Assembly (NCBI GenBank): GCA_963513935.1
Contig: OY740777.1
Location: forward strand, 12,015,092 to 12,079,091
Direction of reading: 5' to 3'
Length of the DNA stretch: 64,000 nucleotides
DNA from: Aphrophora alni
Taxonomy: Eukaryota > Arthropoda > Insecta > Hemiptera > Aphrophoridae
The notes beneath the pieces were generated by a model, which was given only the letters and a program-made list of their open reading frames with translations, was not told the origin of the DNA and ran no database searches. A program made the translations under genes and the position numbers. How positions within the stretch are numbered: position 1 is the first letter of the stretch; each line of letters begins with the position of its first letter. This document shows, piece after piece, positions 12,105 to 24,818 of this stretch.

Positions 12105-12560
12105 ATTTTTTTCACAATTTCAACCCCACTTTTTTCATTTTTTAAAAACCAAATCCTTTTAATTTGACATAAAATTATGTTCTTCACAACAAATTAGTTA
12201 ATGAAATGTGTTTTTTATCAAAATAATAAAACACTAAAGGAATGAATGTTGCTGATTCCATGGTTTACAAGACATTAAGACTCTTGTAATGTGTTTAATT
12301 TGGTTTCTAATCGGCATTAATAGGTGTAGAATAGATATAAAAAAAGAAAATGGCAGCGAACAAAGTACAAAGTTTTTTTGATATTGGTTATGCACTCTGC
12401 ATATTGACTTATCTCATCGCTTATCTGAAGGTATGTACGGTGATATAACCACCTATATCTGATGATTCTTGCATGTATTAATAACATCATTCTTTAGACA
12501 AACGAAAGGGGTTCGATTTTTTTAAATAGAAAAATCGTAAGATTGAAATTCCGAAAAACA
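12105..12560. mobile_element. TIR element, copy 2
   Basis: Same layout as the copy at 11.5 kb. The left end has CAATTTCAACCCCACTT, the right end has GATTGAAATTCCGAAAAAC, and the body has CTTGTAATGTGTTTAAT and GGTTATGCACTCTGCATATTG. The two copies differ by many substitutions, so this is an old duplication or two independent insertions. A third, partial body copy follows at 12700-12870. Confidence 0.65.
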
Positions 12561-12699
12561 TACAAAATTTTCAATCTCTAAATAAACCAACTACACAAAT
12601 TACAACCCCCGTTGAATACTGTTAAAACCCCATTACAGTTAAATATTTAAGGTTAGGAAAGGGGTGATGTTTGCATTGGAAAAGGGGTTTACACTTGCC

Positions 12700-12870
12700 A
12701 ACCTAAAACTCATATTTCAATGTATAATTACAGGAATATAGAGCAGATAACGGCTATGCACTACATTATAAAGCCTTTATCAAAGCTTAGGGCTTATCTC
12801 TTGACTATATAACCACCTATATATATATAGGATTACTTCTCAACACTCGGAAGTTAATTATTCTTTGCCG
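12700..12870. repeat. Partial third copy of the 11.5-kb element body
   Basis: GATAACGGCTATGCAC, GGGCTTATCTC and ATATAACCACCTATAT match the distal body of the two preceding TIR elements. No clear right terminus is present. Confidence 0.45.
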
Positions 12871-13249
12871 GAATGGGGAACTTTTGTTTAATGGACCAAA
12901 CAAATACTGGTTTTAATGTCTAATGAGTTAAATATGTATTTTTTTTTTAGTTTTTAATTGTATTATATTAGTAACATCTGCAAAAACATCACGGTAACTT
13001 AATATAATCTACAAACAATATTACAATATCAACAAAAAAATAATTATTTGTCTTTCGTGGAAAGAAATTCTAATAAATTGTGAATGCAGTAATATACCTA
13101 ACCTAACTTACCAATTATCTCAAACCGGCACCAATTATTCCGTTTTTCTTTTTCTTTTATAGTCATTAACAAAAAACATAACATAAAACAAGCTAACGTA
13201 AAAAATACAAATCAAACAAAAACCAAAGAACAATAACATTAAATTTGTA

Positions 13250-13484
13250 TAAATAAATATTGAGCTTGACTTGTGAGATAATATTACAAGGATAATATTA
13301 CATGAGCTACAATAAATAAACTATATAGTTATAGTTTAGTTATTTTAGCTGTATCACTGAGGATGGAGACTTTGTCGTTGAAACGCGTTTGATTAGGGGT
13401 AACGTAATTTTTGTGAGATCTGCGTTCGAGGTTTTTTTTTATCTAATATTATCTCTCAAGTCAAGCTCAATATTTATTTATAAA
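13250..13484. mobile_element. Foldback element with hammerhead-like motif
   Basis: The terminal arms are inverted copies: AAATATTGAGCTTGACTTG then AGATAATATTA on the left, TAATATTATCTCTCAAG then TCAAGCTCAATATTTA on the right. Inside is a plus-strand CTGAGGA...GAAACGCG motif at 13351-13390. Relatives lie at 20.5, 51.4 and 59.7 kb. In the 59.7-kb copy both arms are near full length, so this copy has probably lost most of its left half. Confidence 0.75.
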
Positions 13485-13489
13485 AGAAA

Positions 13490-14285
13490 GTTATTGATTT
13501 AAGTGAATGTAAATAAAGCTTATGACTATCAGCTTTGTTGATTTTGCTTCCTGAAAAACAAAAATTAATTAAATTATTTTTTACCTTCTAACACAAAACT
13601 CACGCAGCAGAGAGTAAAGTAATGAGTTAAAAATCTACATTGAATTGTTTTTATAGGTATATCTGTTTTGAGGCGGGTAAAATTATCACCATCAACAAAA
13701 ACTATGTACCTCCAGACATGAGAGAAAAATGTTACACTAATCCTCATCCAAAAATAAATATCGTGAGTCAATATAAATTTTTTTTTTCTCGGAAACATCC
13801 GTTTAGATCATATGAATCACTAGAGCAATAAAATACTAACAACACAAAGACTGTACCTATAGTTATGTTTATTCTACCTTATGTATATTTCAATAGCACT
13901 GTTATCATCTTCAGAGGTACTAGTATTACGAGTAATTGTAGTTATTAAGGTTAGTGTGTAGAGTAAACAAAACTGTTTTATTGTGGTTTTGGGGAATTTT
14001 CTTTCATCTGTTTAGATGTTTACCGTATTGAAAATATTGGAATGGTATCTGTTGCGTTTGTAGTATTGTAAAGTCCAATGCATATACCGTTTTAAATCAA
14101 ATTGTTATATGGACATATTTTAGCCTTATATTGGGGGTTTTATTCAATTTCTGAAAGCTCTAACTTTGGGGTGGCTGTAATAAAAACACAAAATTGTAAT
14201 TATCTTAAAATCGCCTCTATCGATGATGTTAAAACGTTACTCAATTGTACCCTCTAAGGTTCGAAAAACGTATTGGTTGCCATCT
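13490..14285. other. Unique DNA, no gene seen
   Basis: Overlapping short frames on both strands at 13574-13831 show no domain. No repeat recognised. Confidence 0.4.
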
Positions 14286-14289
14286 CTCC

Positions 14290-14937
14290 AAAAACCGATC
14301 CATGATTTTTGTAAAAAACAAAATATCGTCCATGGAAGTGTTACGTCATATCTACCGATTTAATTCAAAGTTTAGTGAAATGTGAAAATCTTCAAACCGG
14401 TAACAAATATTTCTGCTAAGGAATAATTAGTAAATACAAAAATTAACTATGACCGCCGTCTCTATAACCACAATTTTAATGAAATCTGTTAAAACTTTTA
14501 TCGCACAAGCGAAGTAATTTTACCTGTTTCTTAAATAACTATTTTTTCTCCAAAATACGATGTTTGTTTCAAATTTTTGACTAAGAACTATTAAACTACC
14601 ATGTTCCAAAAATACAGATCCATAATTTTTGTAAAAAAAAAAAACAATGAAATCGTCCATGGAAGTGTTACGTCATATCTACCGATTTAATTCAAAGTTT
14701 AGTGAAATGTGAAAATGTTCAAACCGGTATGGAAAATCGCAAACAAATATTTCTGCTAAGGAATAATTAGTAAAAACAAAAATAACTATGACCGCCGTCT
14801 CTATAAACTCAATTTTAATGAAATCTGTTGAGGCTTTTATCGCACAAGCAAAGTAATTTTACCTGTTTTTTATATAAATAATTTTATTACGATGTTTATT
14901 TCAAATTTTTGACTAAGAAATATTAAACTGGCATGTT
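14290..14937 (+). repeat. Tandem duplication, period about 320 bp
   Basis: Two adjacent copies, about 14290-14608 and 14609-14937, share blocks such as GTCCATGGAAGTGTTACGTC, CTATGACCGCCGTCTC and TATCGCACAAGC. Differences are scattered substitutions and small indels, so the duplication is not recent. No coding frame crosses it. Confidence 0.85.
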
Positions 14938-14939
14938 TG

Positions 14940-15870
14940 TTGTTGAAGAGTTTAGGATGGTTTTTTCACTTTGTTTTGAGAAAGAGGAAGTGAGAAAGTC
15001 GGTGGAATATTTTTGAACAGTTTATTAGATAAACCTAAAATGTACATTTATTTTCCAATTGTTAAACTTCCTACAAATTTTAAGTTTGTTACAAGATCAT
15101 TAATTTAGAACGAAAGAATTCCCTCTAACAAAAATCCAGAAATAAACCCGTCACACAATATCGATTACCTAGACTTTTTTAAAACGCTATAAATCGATTA
15201 TCCTTGGCCGATAATGTTCAGGGATAAATTGTTGTTATGTTTTCCGTCTATACGACTTGAAAGAATCCATCGCGCGTCTGAAAGCAGTGTGTCCTAATTA
15301 TTTACTCAGTCTTGGCTCATCATTTTAAATATCTTTAATTAACAACAGCTTCAAATGAAGAGGGGAGTCCTTCCGTCTCCTGGCGTACTCCCAATGCTAA
15401 CACACTTCTCGGCTAGGTTGTCTCTCTCGGTAATAAACATGTCGTTAACGTTCGTTAACTCACCCCCACCTCCTTCGTCTACCACCCCCCCCCCTACATC
15501 TTTTATAAACATCTAACTTCGGATTCTTCCCACATGGAGTTTTTTTACGATATAATTACGTTCTGAAATAGGCTGTGTGAAAGTTTTGTGATACGTAGAA
15601 AAATCACAAACTTTAACATGGACATTTCAAAATTAATTTTGTGAATTTTTTAAAAACAAGATGCTTGCACAATAAATTAAAATGGAAACAAGCTTTGCGA
15701 TATTACGGTACTTACTCATCCCGTAATACAGGGTTAATCTAATACTCAAATTTGAATTTTTGAGAAATGTTAAATTGTTTGGTAAATCAAGGAGTCCTAC
15801 TCAGTATGATAAGCTTGAAACAGTTGTTCTGAACCTTGTAATTATGTATATGACCAATTCCTTAACATCG
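14940..15870. other. Unique DNA with a GC-richer island at 15230-15535
   Basis: The island contains pyrimidine-rich tracts (C run near 15485) and CpG-bearing segments. No frame, RNA or repeat was recognised. It is another candidate conserved non-coding island. Confidence 0.35.
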
Positions 15871-15874
15871 GCAA

Positions 15875-16410
15875 GATCCTAACATGCCTCGTAGATGTGT
15901 ATATTAAACAGTCTCCTTTCGCTTTGCTCGTGTCAATCTATCGATACTTGCGGGCCTCAAAGTTGTACATGTACGAGTGTGTAAGAGCTTCCACTCGCTA
16001 CGCTCGTGTCGGTGACTCGCCACGTTGGATTTCGAAAGTATAAGAATATCACAGGTTCTTGCGTTACCTAGGTTTGAAAATTACATTTCTGACAATAACT
16101 TTATTTAAGAGGTAGATTTAGATGCAGAATTGAAAAAAATCTGAAAATTTGTGTGTTGTAGGTTGAAAGCACAAGAGGTAGGAACAAAACAGTGCTTCAA
16201 TTGGCCGCCATTTTATAATTTCGATTTTTCTAAATTTCAATGGAGTTCCATATGGACACACTATAGTCCCCAATATTGTGTTAATATTTTACATATTGTG
16301 TTCACTATTGTTCTTGTGTACAAAGGTCAACGTCGAATGACTGATGACGTCGAAAACACTTTTGTGTTTCCTGAGGCTGGAAACGTAACGATAAGTTAAA
16401 GCAGAGAGTC
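15875..16410 (+). repeat. Dispersed repeat, copy A (longest in the window)
   Basis: The CG-rich head (GCCTCGTAGATGTGT, CTTTGCTCGTGTC, ATCTATCGATAC) matches the copy at 63712-64000. Copy A carries an extra internal repeat of the head of about 70 bp (second CACTCGCTACGCTCGTGTC). The body contains GGCCGCCATTTTATAATTTC and ends with CTGATGACGTCGAAAAC and GGAAACGT-like segments. The 82-residue frame at 16151-16399 lies inside it and is not supported by the other copies. Confidence 0.7.
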
Positions 16411-16419
16411 GAGATTTAT

Positions 16420-17035
16420 GATAATTAATTTATACTTTGTAAAATGGAGTAAAAACAGATGAAAATGCATAAATCTAAATTTTTAGGGCGACTGAATGTG
16501 GAAAAAAAAAGACTTTTTTTTTTTTAAATGTGTTTTAACCCCTGTTTTTGTTGTAGTTCGGTGCACCGATTTTGGGAAACACCATTAAAAAATATAATTT
16601 TACCAAACACTCGTTTACGATCCAATTTAGCCTATAAAAAGAATAAAAATTTCGTTTAATACAATGAATAAAATTTACCTCTTTCAGACCTGTTATGATA
16701 AATTATTTTTTATTTACATATCCAAAAATTACCTCCTAACAGATAATTTTTAAAAAATATTAATACTGTTCAGAAAGGACAATTAAGGTGTTATTGAAGT
16801 GAAAAACAAAATATCGAACTGAAAAAATTAAATATTTCGCAGTTGTACACAAATAGGAAAGAGAATGTGTCTGAAAAAAAATAGACAATGTTTTTACATG
16901 TGAATATATTTTTTTTTTAGCAAAAAAGCTGGAATTTGCCCATGCTTTGTGTATCCCTTAACGGCAAATACTAAACGATATGGTTATAAAATGAGTATGG
17001 TCGCCGGTTGTAAACTTTTTTTTCTGTCGGTTGTA
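16420..17035. other. Unique AT-rich DNA, no gene seen
   Basis: Nothing recognised. Confidence 0.4.
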
Positions 17036-17040
17036 AAAAA

Positions 17041-17602
17041 CACATTTTATGTTAGTTATTTAGCTTATCTCATTTTAGGGAGATTATTTTTTGGCTTTAT
17101 TATTTAAAAAAAACACATTTTCGATTATTTGTTTTAGCTTATAACATTTAAGATAGATTAATTTTTGGCTAAATTATCTGAAAACACATTTTCTCTCAGG
17201 CTTTTAGCTTATCTCATTTTAGGAAGATTATTTTTTGGCTTTATTATTTATAATAACACATTTTCTGTCAGTTTTTTAGCTTATCTCATTTTAGGGAGAT
17301 TATTTTTTGGCTTTATTATTAAAAAAACACATTTTCTATTATTTGTTTTAGCTTATAACATTTAAGATATATTACTTTTAGGCTAAATTATCTGAAAACA
17401 CATTTTCTCTCAGGTTTTTAGCTTATCTAATTTTAGGGAGATTATTTTTTGGATTTTTTTAACACGTTTTCAGTTAGTTTTTTAAGCTTGTCTTATTTTA
17501 GGAAGATTATTTTTTTGCTAAATTATCTGAAAAACACATTTTCTCTCGGTTGTTTAGCTTATATTATTTTAGGGGGATTATTTGTTGGTTAATGTATCTA
17601 AA
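17041..17602 (+). repeat. Minisatellite, 71-bp units in 214-216-bp triplets
   Basis: Eight units each start with CACATTTT (first at 17041, last at 17535), spaced mostly 71-73 bp with one 64-bp gap. Units 1-2-3 and 4-5-6 follow the same order of variants: a TTAGCTTATCTCATTTTAGG form, a TTAGCTTATAACATTTAAG form, then a CTCTCAGG form. So the array grew by duplicating three-unit blocks. A 66-residue frame inside is a by-product. Confidence 0.9.
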
Positions 17603-17609
17603 TAATCAA

Positions 17610-19620
17610 ATTATCCGTCTAATATATTTTACTCTGATGTATAAACAATTTTATTGGTTATTTCAATGATTAGTATTGAATTGTCAATTTCTGTATTTTG
17701 AATTTTTTCAAAAACATTTTTATAAACGAAACCCTTGGTTCAGACATTGAATTCATTCACTACTGATGATTTTCAAAGTTTGATTCTTAAAATGAATTGT
17801 ATGAGTGAACTATTTTGAGTTCATAAATATACCGATTACAATGTTGAAGAAACAGAACTCTTTCTACACTGTGAAAAACTGAAACGACAGTTTGATATCT
17901 ATATTTCCAATATGTAAATTACATAATAAAATCGTTGAGAATTATGTGTCAGCCGAGCAATGAAAAGCAACAAATGTATTATGGAACAAAAAGCAATCGG
18001 ATTTCAAATATAGCTGCAAGATAAACGACTAAGAGTGGGTTGTGCTGCCATTATCTATCGCCATACATAACTAGCTCCGGGGGCGGCTCCCAAATAAGAC
18101 ATTTCTCAAAGCCGGCGCCATTTTAAAATCTTATTCTTTGTATCATGTGTGCCGTGGGAAATGATATTATAAGATGTGAGGAAAACAACGTTGAAAATAT
18201 ATAAATATTAATAATTGAAAAAAGTAAATTAAAAATACCATCTTCTTATAATTCATATAAACTGTTCTAAGCTTAATTAATAATTAATACAATTAAAATA
18301 GAAAACAGAAGGGTTGCGTAAGATAATAAAACTTAACTGTATTGCGGTTACTTTGAACAACGCGAAGACAGGGAGGTGGTGAAAGAAAATTTAATATATC
18401 TTGAAACAAATAACATAACACTAATAAGGAACAATATGTGAAAAAAGAATATAAGATTAAATCAAGAGTAACGTGTCAACACAAAAATAATAAACCAATA
18501 TTAAAAGCTTTTCAAATAAATTTGCGTTTAAGGAAATGTTTAAAATTTGGTAATATTAAAAACTATAAAATTATCTGACTGTAAAAAATAATCAAAATTA
18601 TTTCCCGTAGGTTGTTAAACCGATAGTTTAGGAATGTGTCACTAAACCAAAAAATAATAATTATTATAAAGACACAGATAATGTTAAGTGTAATGTAACT
18701 TTAAAAATATCTTTGTAACTAATGTTTTAGTAAAAGTTTGGAAATATTGTTTTTCAATGGAACGCATATTTATTTTATGACGAGAAATCTAGGCAAGCAG
18801 ACACATACAACTTTTTTTTACAATAACATAGCTATTGTTATACCTAAAATAAAATTAGTATAACATTTTTTTCATTACGTCCATTTGTCTCTCGTAAATT
18901 TTGTGGTTTTAAAAATTTCGATATTTAGTTTTAAAAATTTCAAAACTACATTTAGATAATAAAATCTAAGGCTGAGCTATACGTTCAATATTATTTTACA
19001 ACATATTTGTCTACATCATTGAATTCGTTAATGTAGAAAATGCAATATAATGTGAGGTTATACAACCAGAAAATGATACTCAAACTTCCCGAAACTAGCT
19101 CAAATATTTAATTGTCTAGGTGTGGCTGCTTTACTCAATATAATTGTCATTACACATGTAAAACAATGTTAAATACATAAAATATGTTACTAAACAAAAC
19201 CTAATATTACTCTTACAAAGCACCTACATTTAATTCAGCGTCACTACAATATTGGCGTTAAGAAATTCATTCAAATCATACACTGGATGTTCCAATAGAA
19301 ATTTATACAATTTAATTTTAAGTAACTTAATAGGGATATTTTTAAATTTCAAAAGTAATTTATTAAGAGATTGATTTAGTTTAATAAGTCAGCAAATCAA
19401 ATATATATATTTTTTAATTTTAATTTTTTTAAATACGTCTACGATTTTCCTTATACTACTTTTTTTTGAAGTTTCAATAAAATGACAATATTTTTATTGT
19501 TCCCCCACAGGCCTAGCAGATATCTGAACACACTTTAAAAGAAAGCAAAATATGTATTTCTAATACAATTTTATGGTAATTAGATTGCTAATCAGGAACA
19601 CAGTCTTATCAGTTTCTTTA
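17610..19620. other. Unique DNA, no gene seen
   Basis: It includes a short GC-rich patch at 18025-18130 (GGGGGCGGCTCCC, GCCGGCGCCATTTT). The rest is featureless AT-rich sequence. Confidence 0.4.
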
Positions 19621-19630
19621 CTATATCCTT

Positions 19631-20140
19631 GACGTCATACTGACATGAAAAACTAGAATCTATATTGATACCCAAGAGTTTATAATTGTAAAAACTACTT
19701 TAATCCGTTCATTTTGTTCCCTGTAAAAACACTTCTATTTTACTAAAATTATGTCTGAAGAACACAGATTTTATTTTATATTTTATCAATTTAGATCGCG
19801 ATCAATCAGTTCTTTTGGGACGAAAACAATTGTAAATATGAAAGGGACAAGCGTTTGTTAAAACCAAAAGTACAAAGGAGTTTGACAGTTATTTCTGTGA
19901 CGTCATACTGACATGAAAAACTAGAACCTATTTGAAACCCTAGAGTTTATAATGGTAAAAACTACTTTAATCAGTTGAATTTGTTCCCTGTAAAAACACT
20001 TCTATTTTACTACAATAATATCTGAAGAACATACAGATTTTATTTTATATTTTACCAATTTACATCGCGATCAATCAGTTATTTTGGGACGAAAACAATG
20101 TTAAATATGAAAGGGACAAGCGTTTCTTAAAACCAAAAGT
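19631..20140 (+). repeat. Tandem duplication, period 268 bp
   Basis: GACGTCATACTGACATGAAA starts at 19631 and again at 19899. The copies stay aligned through CGCGATCAATCAGTT and ATGAAAGGGACAAGCGTTT. Divergence is low, so it is fairly young. No coding frame. Confidence 0.9.
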
Positions 20141-20525
20141 CCATAGTTGTATAAGGACAGTTGTTTTTTATAAAGTCGAAGGGTTTTACAGTGCCCTAGT
20201 GCCAACATTATCTTTTCGTCAAATAAACATATATATTCGTAATCGAAATAACTTCTAGTTTTCTTCGATACATCACATATTCCAAAAATACAAATTTTTC
20301 AACTCGATATTTTGCTCCTTAACAACACCAAGGTTCTTTTTATTACCACATTAGTTTTGTTATTTGTGGGACAATACAAAGAAATTTAAATGCAAAGTTT
20401 GAAATATATAGAATTTATCGTCTTGTGTGTGTAGACTGGTTGCGACTTACAGACTGGCGTGAAATTATAAGGATCAATAGTTTTATCTACGGACCGTAAT
20501 AATGACAGAAAATTAAAGTAGCAGT

Positions 20526-20680
20526 GTATATAAATAAATATTGAGCTTGACTTGTGAGATAATATTAGATAGACTCGAAGACAAGATCTCACAAAAATTA
20601 CGTTTACTTAACCAAACGTGTTTCAACGACAAACTCGCCATCCTCAGTGATACACGAGTTACAATAACTAAAATATAACT
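20526..20680 (-). mobile_element. Single-arm copy of the hammerhead-like foldback family
   Basis: The sequence reads AATATTGAGCTTGACTTGTG, AGATAATATTAGATAG, AGATCTCACAAAAATTACG, then the minus-strand motif (CTGAGGA ... GAAACACG at 20617-20650). It corresponds to one arm of the head-to-head element at 59.7 kb. No opposing arm follows, so this is a monomer or truncated copy. Confidence 0.75.
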
Positions 20681-20699
20681 TAGTTAAAGTGATTTTTTT

Positions 20700-21690
20700 T
20701 TATCTAGCATGTACAGCTTATTATTGTATTCCTTTTCGAAATTAAAGAATCAACATTCCGAAAAAAAATCCTAAAATAATTCATCGTTAATTCATTATCA
20801 TCCTTCTACTGTACTATCACTCAGTTTCTTTAGTAGATGTAAATCATTAAATTCATCGTGTTGTACCATTCTTTGCTACACAACTCTCCTTTAATTTGTT
20901 CTACGGGAAAAGTCCAAAATCAACAACAACATCGGTGATCTTTAATTCCGGAACATTTATAAAAATAAAATTACTAAAACACAACTGTGGTAGTATTCGG
21001 AAAATAGGTTGTACACTTTTTCTTTAGTGCAATAAATTAAACGACTAGCTTTGAACTTAGATTTGGTATGCTGATATAAAGTTACAAAATCCATATATCA
21101 AAATCAAAACTAAAATCTCATCCATTTTAGAAGTTTTATAAAAAAGACAGACTGTAAATGAACCATTTTAAGACACATTGTTTAATGAAGCTTGTTTTTA
21201 CATTGATGGTTTGAACATAATATCTGAAATATCGAACGTACGAATAACGCTGTATATTTTTAACATAAGGATAATAGGACCAATTTCCTTCTCATAGGAA
21301 GGGTGAATAACTGTTAATATTTTACTGTAATTAACATTTGTGCATATTAAGGGTAATTTAAAATTGTACGGACATATTTTGGGTGCTGGTTTGAAAGCTA
21401 AATATAGGAAAATAAAAGTTTATGTAAACAAAGGTCAGTAAACACTTCGTAGGCCATTTCATTTTATACAACAAGAAAATAAAATCTTTTGGTAGTAGAC
21501 TAGATACGATATTGCGTAAAATTTTGTAATGCACGGTATTTATGTAAACTTTTACCCTTATACCTAAAAACCGATTTTATTTCCTACATTTAAGGCTAAA
21601 AAAATTTTTTTTTCTCTATTTCAAACAATAATTAATTTACCAACAAAATATTGAAAACACAATTTCAACATCCAAGATTAACCTAAAACC
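20700..21690. other. Unique AT-rich DNA, no gene seen
   Basis: Nothing recognised on either strand. Confidence 0.4.
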
Positions 21691-21734
21691 TGTGCAGGTT
21701 TAACGTATTCCGAGGTTTCATTATTTTTTTCCAC

Positions 21735-22560
21735 CTCGTTTATTATTATTTCCGCCACAACTTAATATAGTTTTCATCAGAGTAGGCCTATATTATAAAC
21801 AGAAGTTAGGTCTTCTATTCTCAGAAACTTTAATTCTTAAGGATGATCAATCCAAAATGGCGGAGGTTGAACAAAACCTTAAGTAGCAATTTGACACAAA
21901 GTTGGTTACAAGGTTTGGAAGAAAATATTGCGGAAGTGGCCTACATACAATTGTATAAACAAAGACGGCACTATCCAACTAATCTGGTATTTAATCAACA
22001 TTCACATACGAATCGAATGTTTCACCAAAATCTGTACAGGTGTTCTAGCCTCGTTTACTATTATTTCCGCCACGACTTAATATAGTTTTCATCAGAGTAT
22101 ATTATAAACAGACGTTAGGTCTTCTATTCTCAGAAACTTTAATTCTTAAGGATGATCAATCCAAAATGGCGGAGGTTGAACAAAACCTTAAGTAGCAATT
22201 TGGAACAAAGTTGGTTACAAGGTTTGGAAGAAAATATTGTATTACAAGCTTACATACAATTGTATAAACAAAGACGGCACTATCCAACTAATCTGGTATT
22301 TAATCAACATTCACTTACGAATCGAGTGTTTCACCAAAATCTGTACAGATGTTCTAGCCTCGTTTACTGTGTTTCCGCCACAACTTAACATAATTTTCAT
22401 CAGATTCAATTATTAACAGTAGTTAGATAGATTACGTTTCCAAATAGATGTTAGGTCCCTCAGAAACATGAATTCTTAAGTGTGATAAATCCAATATGGC
22501 GAAGGTTGAATAACGCCTTTAGTATAAATTTGTAACAAAATATGTTAAATTCTTTGGATG
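21735..22560 (+). repeat. Three-copy tandem repeat, period about 309 bp
   Basis: Copies begin at CCTCGTTTATTATTATTTCC (about 21735), again near 22050, and near 22355 for a more diverged third copy. Each contains ATGATCAATCCAAAATGGCG or a decayed form, and the first two carry matching 80- and 78-residue open frames (start MINPKWRRLNKTLSS). The frames survive only because the duplication is young; the third copy breaks them. I treat this as non-coding. Confidence 0.85.
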
Positions 22561-24265
22561 AAAGTATTTCACATGTACACAATTCTTTGTGTCGTCTTTG
22601 GCGACCCAAAACGGATATATCACAAAATTCCATATTTTCTCCATCTTAATAATTCGTTACATGGAAGAGTGAAAAAAAAGACAACGCATTTTGAACTCCA
22701 CAGGTGGTCTCGGTTAAGGGACCTGTTCAATTTTCGTACGCTTTTTCAAAGCAATTATACATCGAGAGTTATTTTCCCAAAGAATCAATTATTTCCCAGT
22801 TACAAAGAACCCGTGACTGGTCCGACCCTCCTTAACATGTCTATTATCAACTGAACGTCCATTGTAAACCTATACACTAATAATTTAGACGTTTCTCCAC
22901 CTTCCATTAAATCTTAGCGTACGTTCTAACGTAATAAATAAACTGCGGACCAACGTATCACTATTATAAAGTTGTCCGAGGGAGCCGGTCGGCCATCTTG
23001 CATTGCTCCAGTCAAGATTTAAAGCTTAGGGTTGAGAGAAGTGGGGGGGATGCTTGTTTTCGTATAGAATACCACGCTCTCCGTTATAGGTCCGTTAACG
23101 GCTCTATTACAGGGCTGTAAATTTCTGTTGCACTTTGTTGAATTTAAGGCGTTAGTTTGATAGCTTTGACGGTGACTTTAACGATGGGTTTCCTCTTAAC
23201 AAGTGAATTAAGTAAACTTTGATTGGTTTTAGATTGATCTTAGTTGTGATGTTTCCAGACTTACTTGACTTGAACGTTTTGTTGTTATGGATCAATAGTA
23301 ATATTTTAAATTTAAATGTACTAAACTCTATCGCATATAATGTTCTCTCTCCCATTATTGTTCTTGTAAATAAGGAAATAAAATTATTTCTATCAGCTTA
23401 TTTGGAATATAAATTTTGTAAATGTGTTTTTATATTTCATTGCAATTAATTTCAAGTATCAAAAAATAAATAATTGAAAATAAAGCATTTTTATTACAAT
23501 CACGTAAGCTATAAATTTGTTTAAGGCATGGGTACTGTTTGCATTTGCATTCTACATTTGAAAGCGAAAAAAAAATTAATTTGTATACATGCTTTCAAAT
23601 CTGTAAAATCAGAAATAGCTGACTACAAAAACAAGTTTATATTTTCCAGTTTTCCTATTTCTTTTTACGTGCGCGTATATTTGTTTCTTTTTTTTTAGTT
23701 TTTACAAAGCCATTGGCAATGTAGGCCTATATTTTCGATTTTATGGATTATACAGAGTCGGGTAAAATCCGGCTTACACTACAATCTCTCAGCTTCTAAC
23801 TAGCGTAGTAAGGTGATAGATATATCTATCTATGGAAAGCTCTTCATTGGGGGCTACTTACAGGATGTGCCAAAACTCAGGTTATACAAACAAAATGTTC
23901 AGAAAAAAAATATAAAACTACATTTGCGCCTCTTTCAAAAATCTAAACTTATCAATTCCCCCATCCCACTCCCAATTTACTCCTTAAAAATTCCCGTTAT
24001 TTTGTTAGAAACAGAAACTTTTTATTTTAGTTAGATACTATGTTACGAGGAATCAAATTTCACCGTTGTTCATTATCACGCATTACATTTACTTTCTGAT
24101 AATGTAACTAAAAATTACATTTTCTGCAGAGGGTGTTCCAAACTATTTTTTTTTTTTTTAAAGACAATATTATTTCACTTTATTTTCTATAAAGTACAAA
24201 AGTCTAAAAATATTAAAATGGTCGTAAATAATAACTGTTTACCAAGAGATTATTCACTACAAGGA
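22560..24265. other. Unique DNA with a GC-richer island at 22960-23115
   Basis: Short frames at 22558-22854 and 23219-23449 show no domain. TACAGGATGTGCCAAAAC near 23861 resembles a foldback-family terminus, but no matching opposite end was found. Confidence 0.35.
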
Positions 24266-24300
24266 AACTCATGATTCCCCGAATCAGAAAAACAAGAAAC

Positions 24301-24356
24301 AAAACTAAGACTGTAATAAATCTTAGCTTTATTAGATTTATTACAGTCTTAGTTTT
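24301..24356. repeat. Perfect 23-bp inverted repeat (hairpin)
   Basis: Left arm 24301-24323 and right arm 24334-24356 are exact reverse complements around a 10-base loop. Weaker pairing extends outward (CCGAATCAGAAAAACAAG against GTTTGTGGTTCCGTGAATC), giving about 120 bp overall. It could be a MITE or an expressed hairpin; sequence alone does not decide. Confidence 0.85.
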
Positions 24357-24359
24357 ATT

Positions 24360-24810
24360 GTGTTTGTGGTTCCGTGAATCCTTATTTTCTATGGATATCT
24401 CGCCACAGTGATCGATGAATATTTAAAAACATTTTTATTGTTTTAATATTTTACTAATCGCTAGGATCAATACGTATATAAGTGTATATTGCTCTCCATA
24501 AAACTTATTTCGTATCTATGTTATGTAGTATGCATATCATTTACACAAAAAAACAAATTTATATAATGTGAACACACGCACATTTTAGGATTTGTTAATA
24601 TGTTTTTAAGTCTATAAAATTATTTATTACTATGAGTTTTTTGATACGATATAATAATAAAACTATAATAAATGATCTCCTTGAAATAGGAAAAATGGGA
24701 GATATTCCTACGTGAAAATAACTAAAAAGTTCCCACATATATTTGTTCAAATATGTTTTAATAATGTTTTTGCACAATTTATTATATCAGGAATTCATTG
24801 TATAAGGACT
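24360..24810. other. Unique DNA between hairpin and satellite
   Basis: No gene or repeat recognised. Confidence 0.4.
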
Positions 24811-24818
24811 TATTACCA

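Noticed and set aside
21843..22388. Two similar small proteins (80 and 78 residues) as a duplicated gene pair
   Set aside because: Their similarity is explained by the non-coding tandem repeat that extends well beyond both frames, and the third copy breaks the frame.
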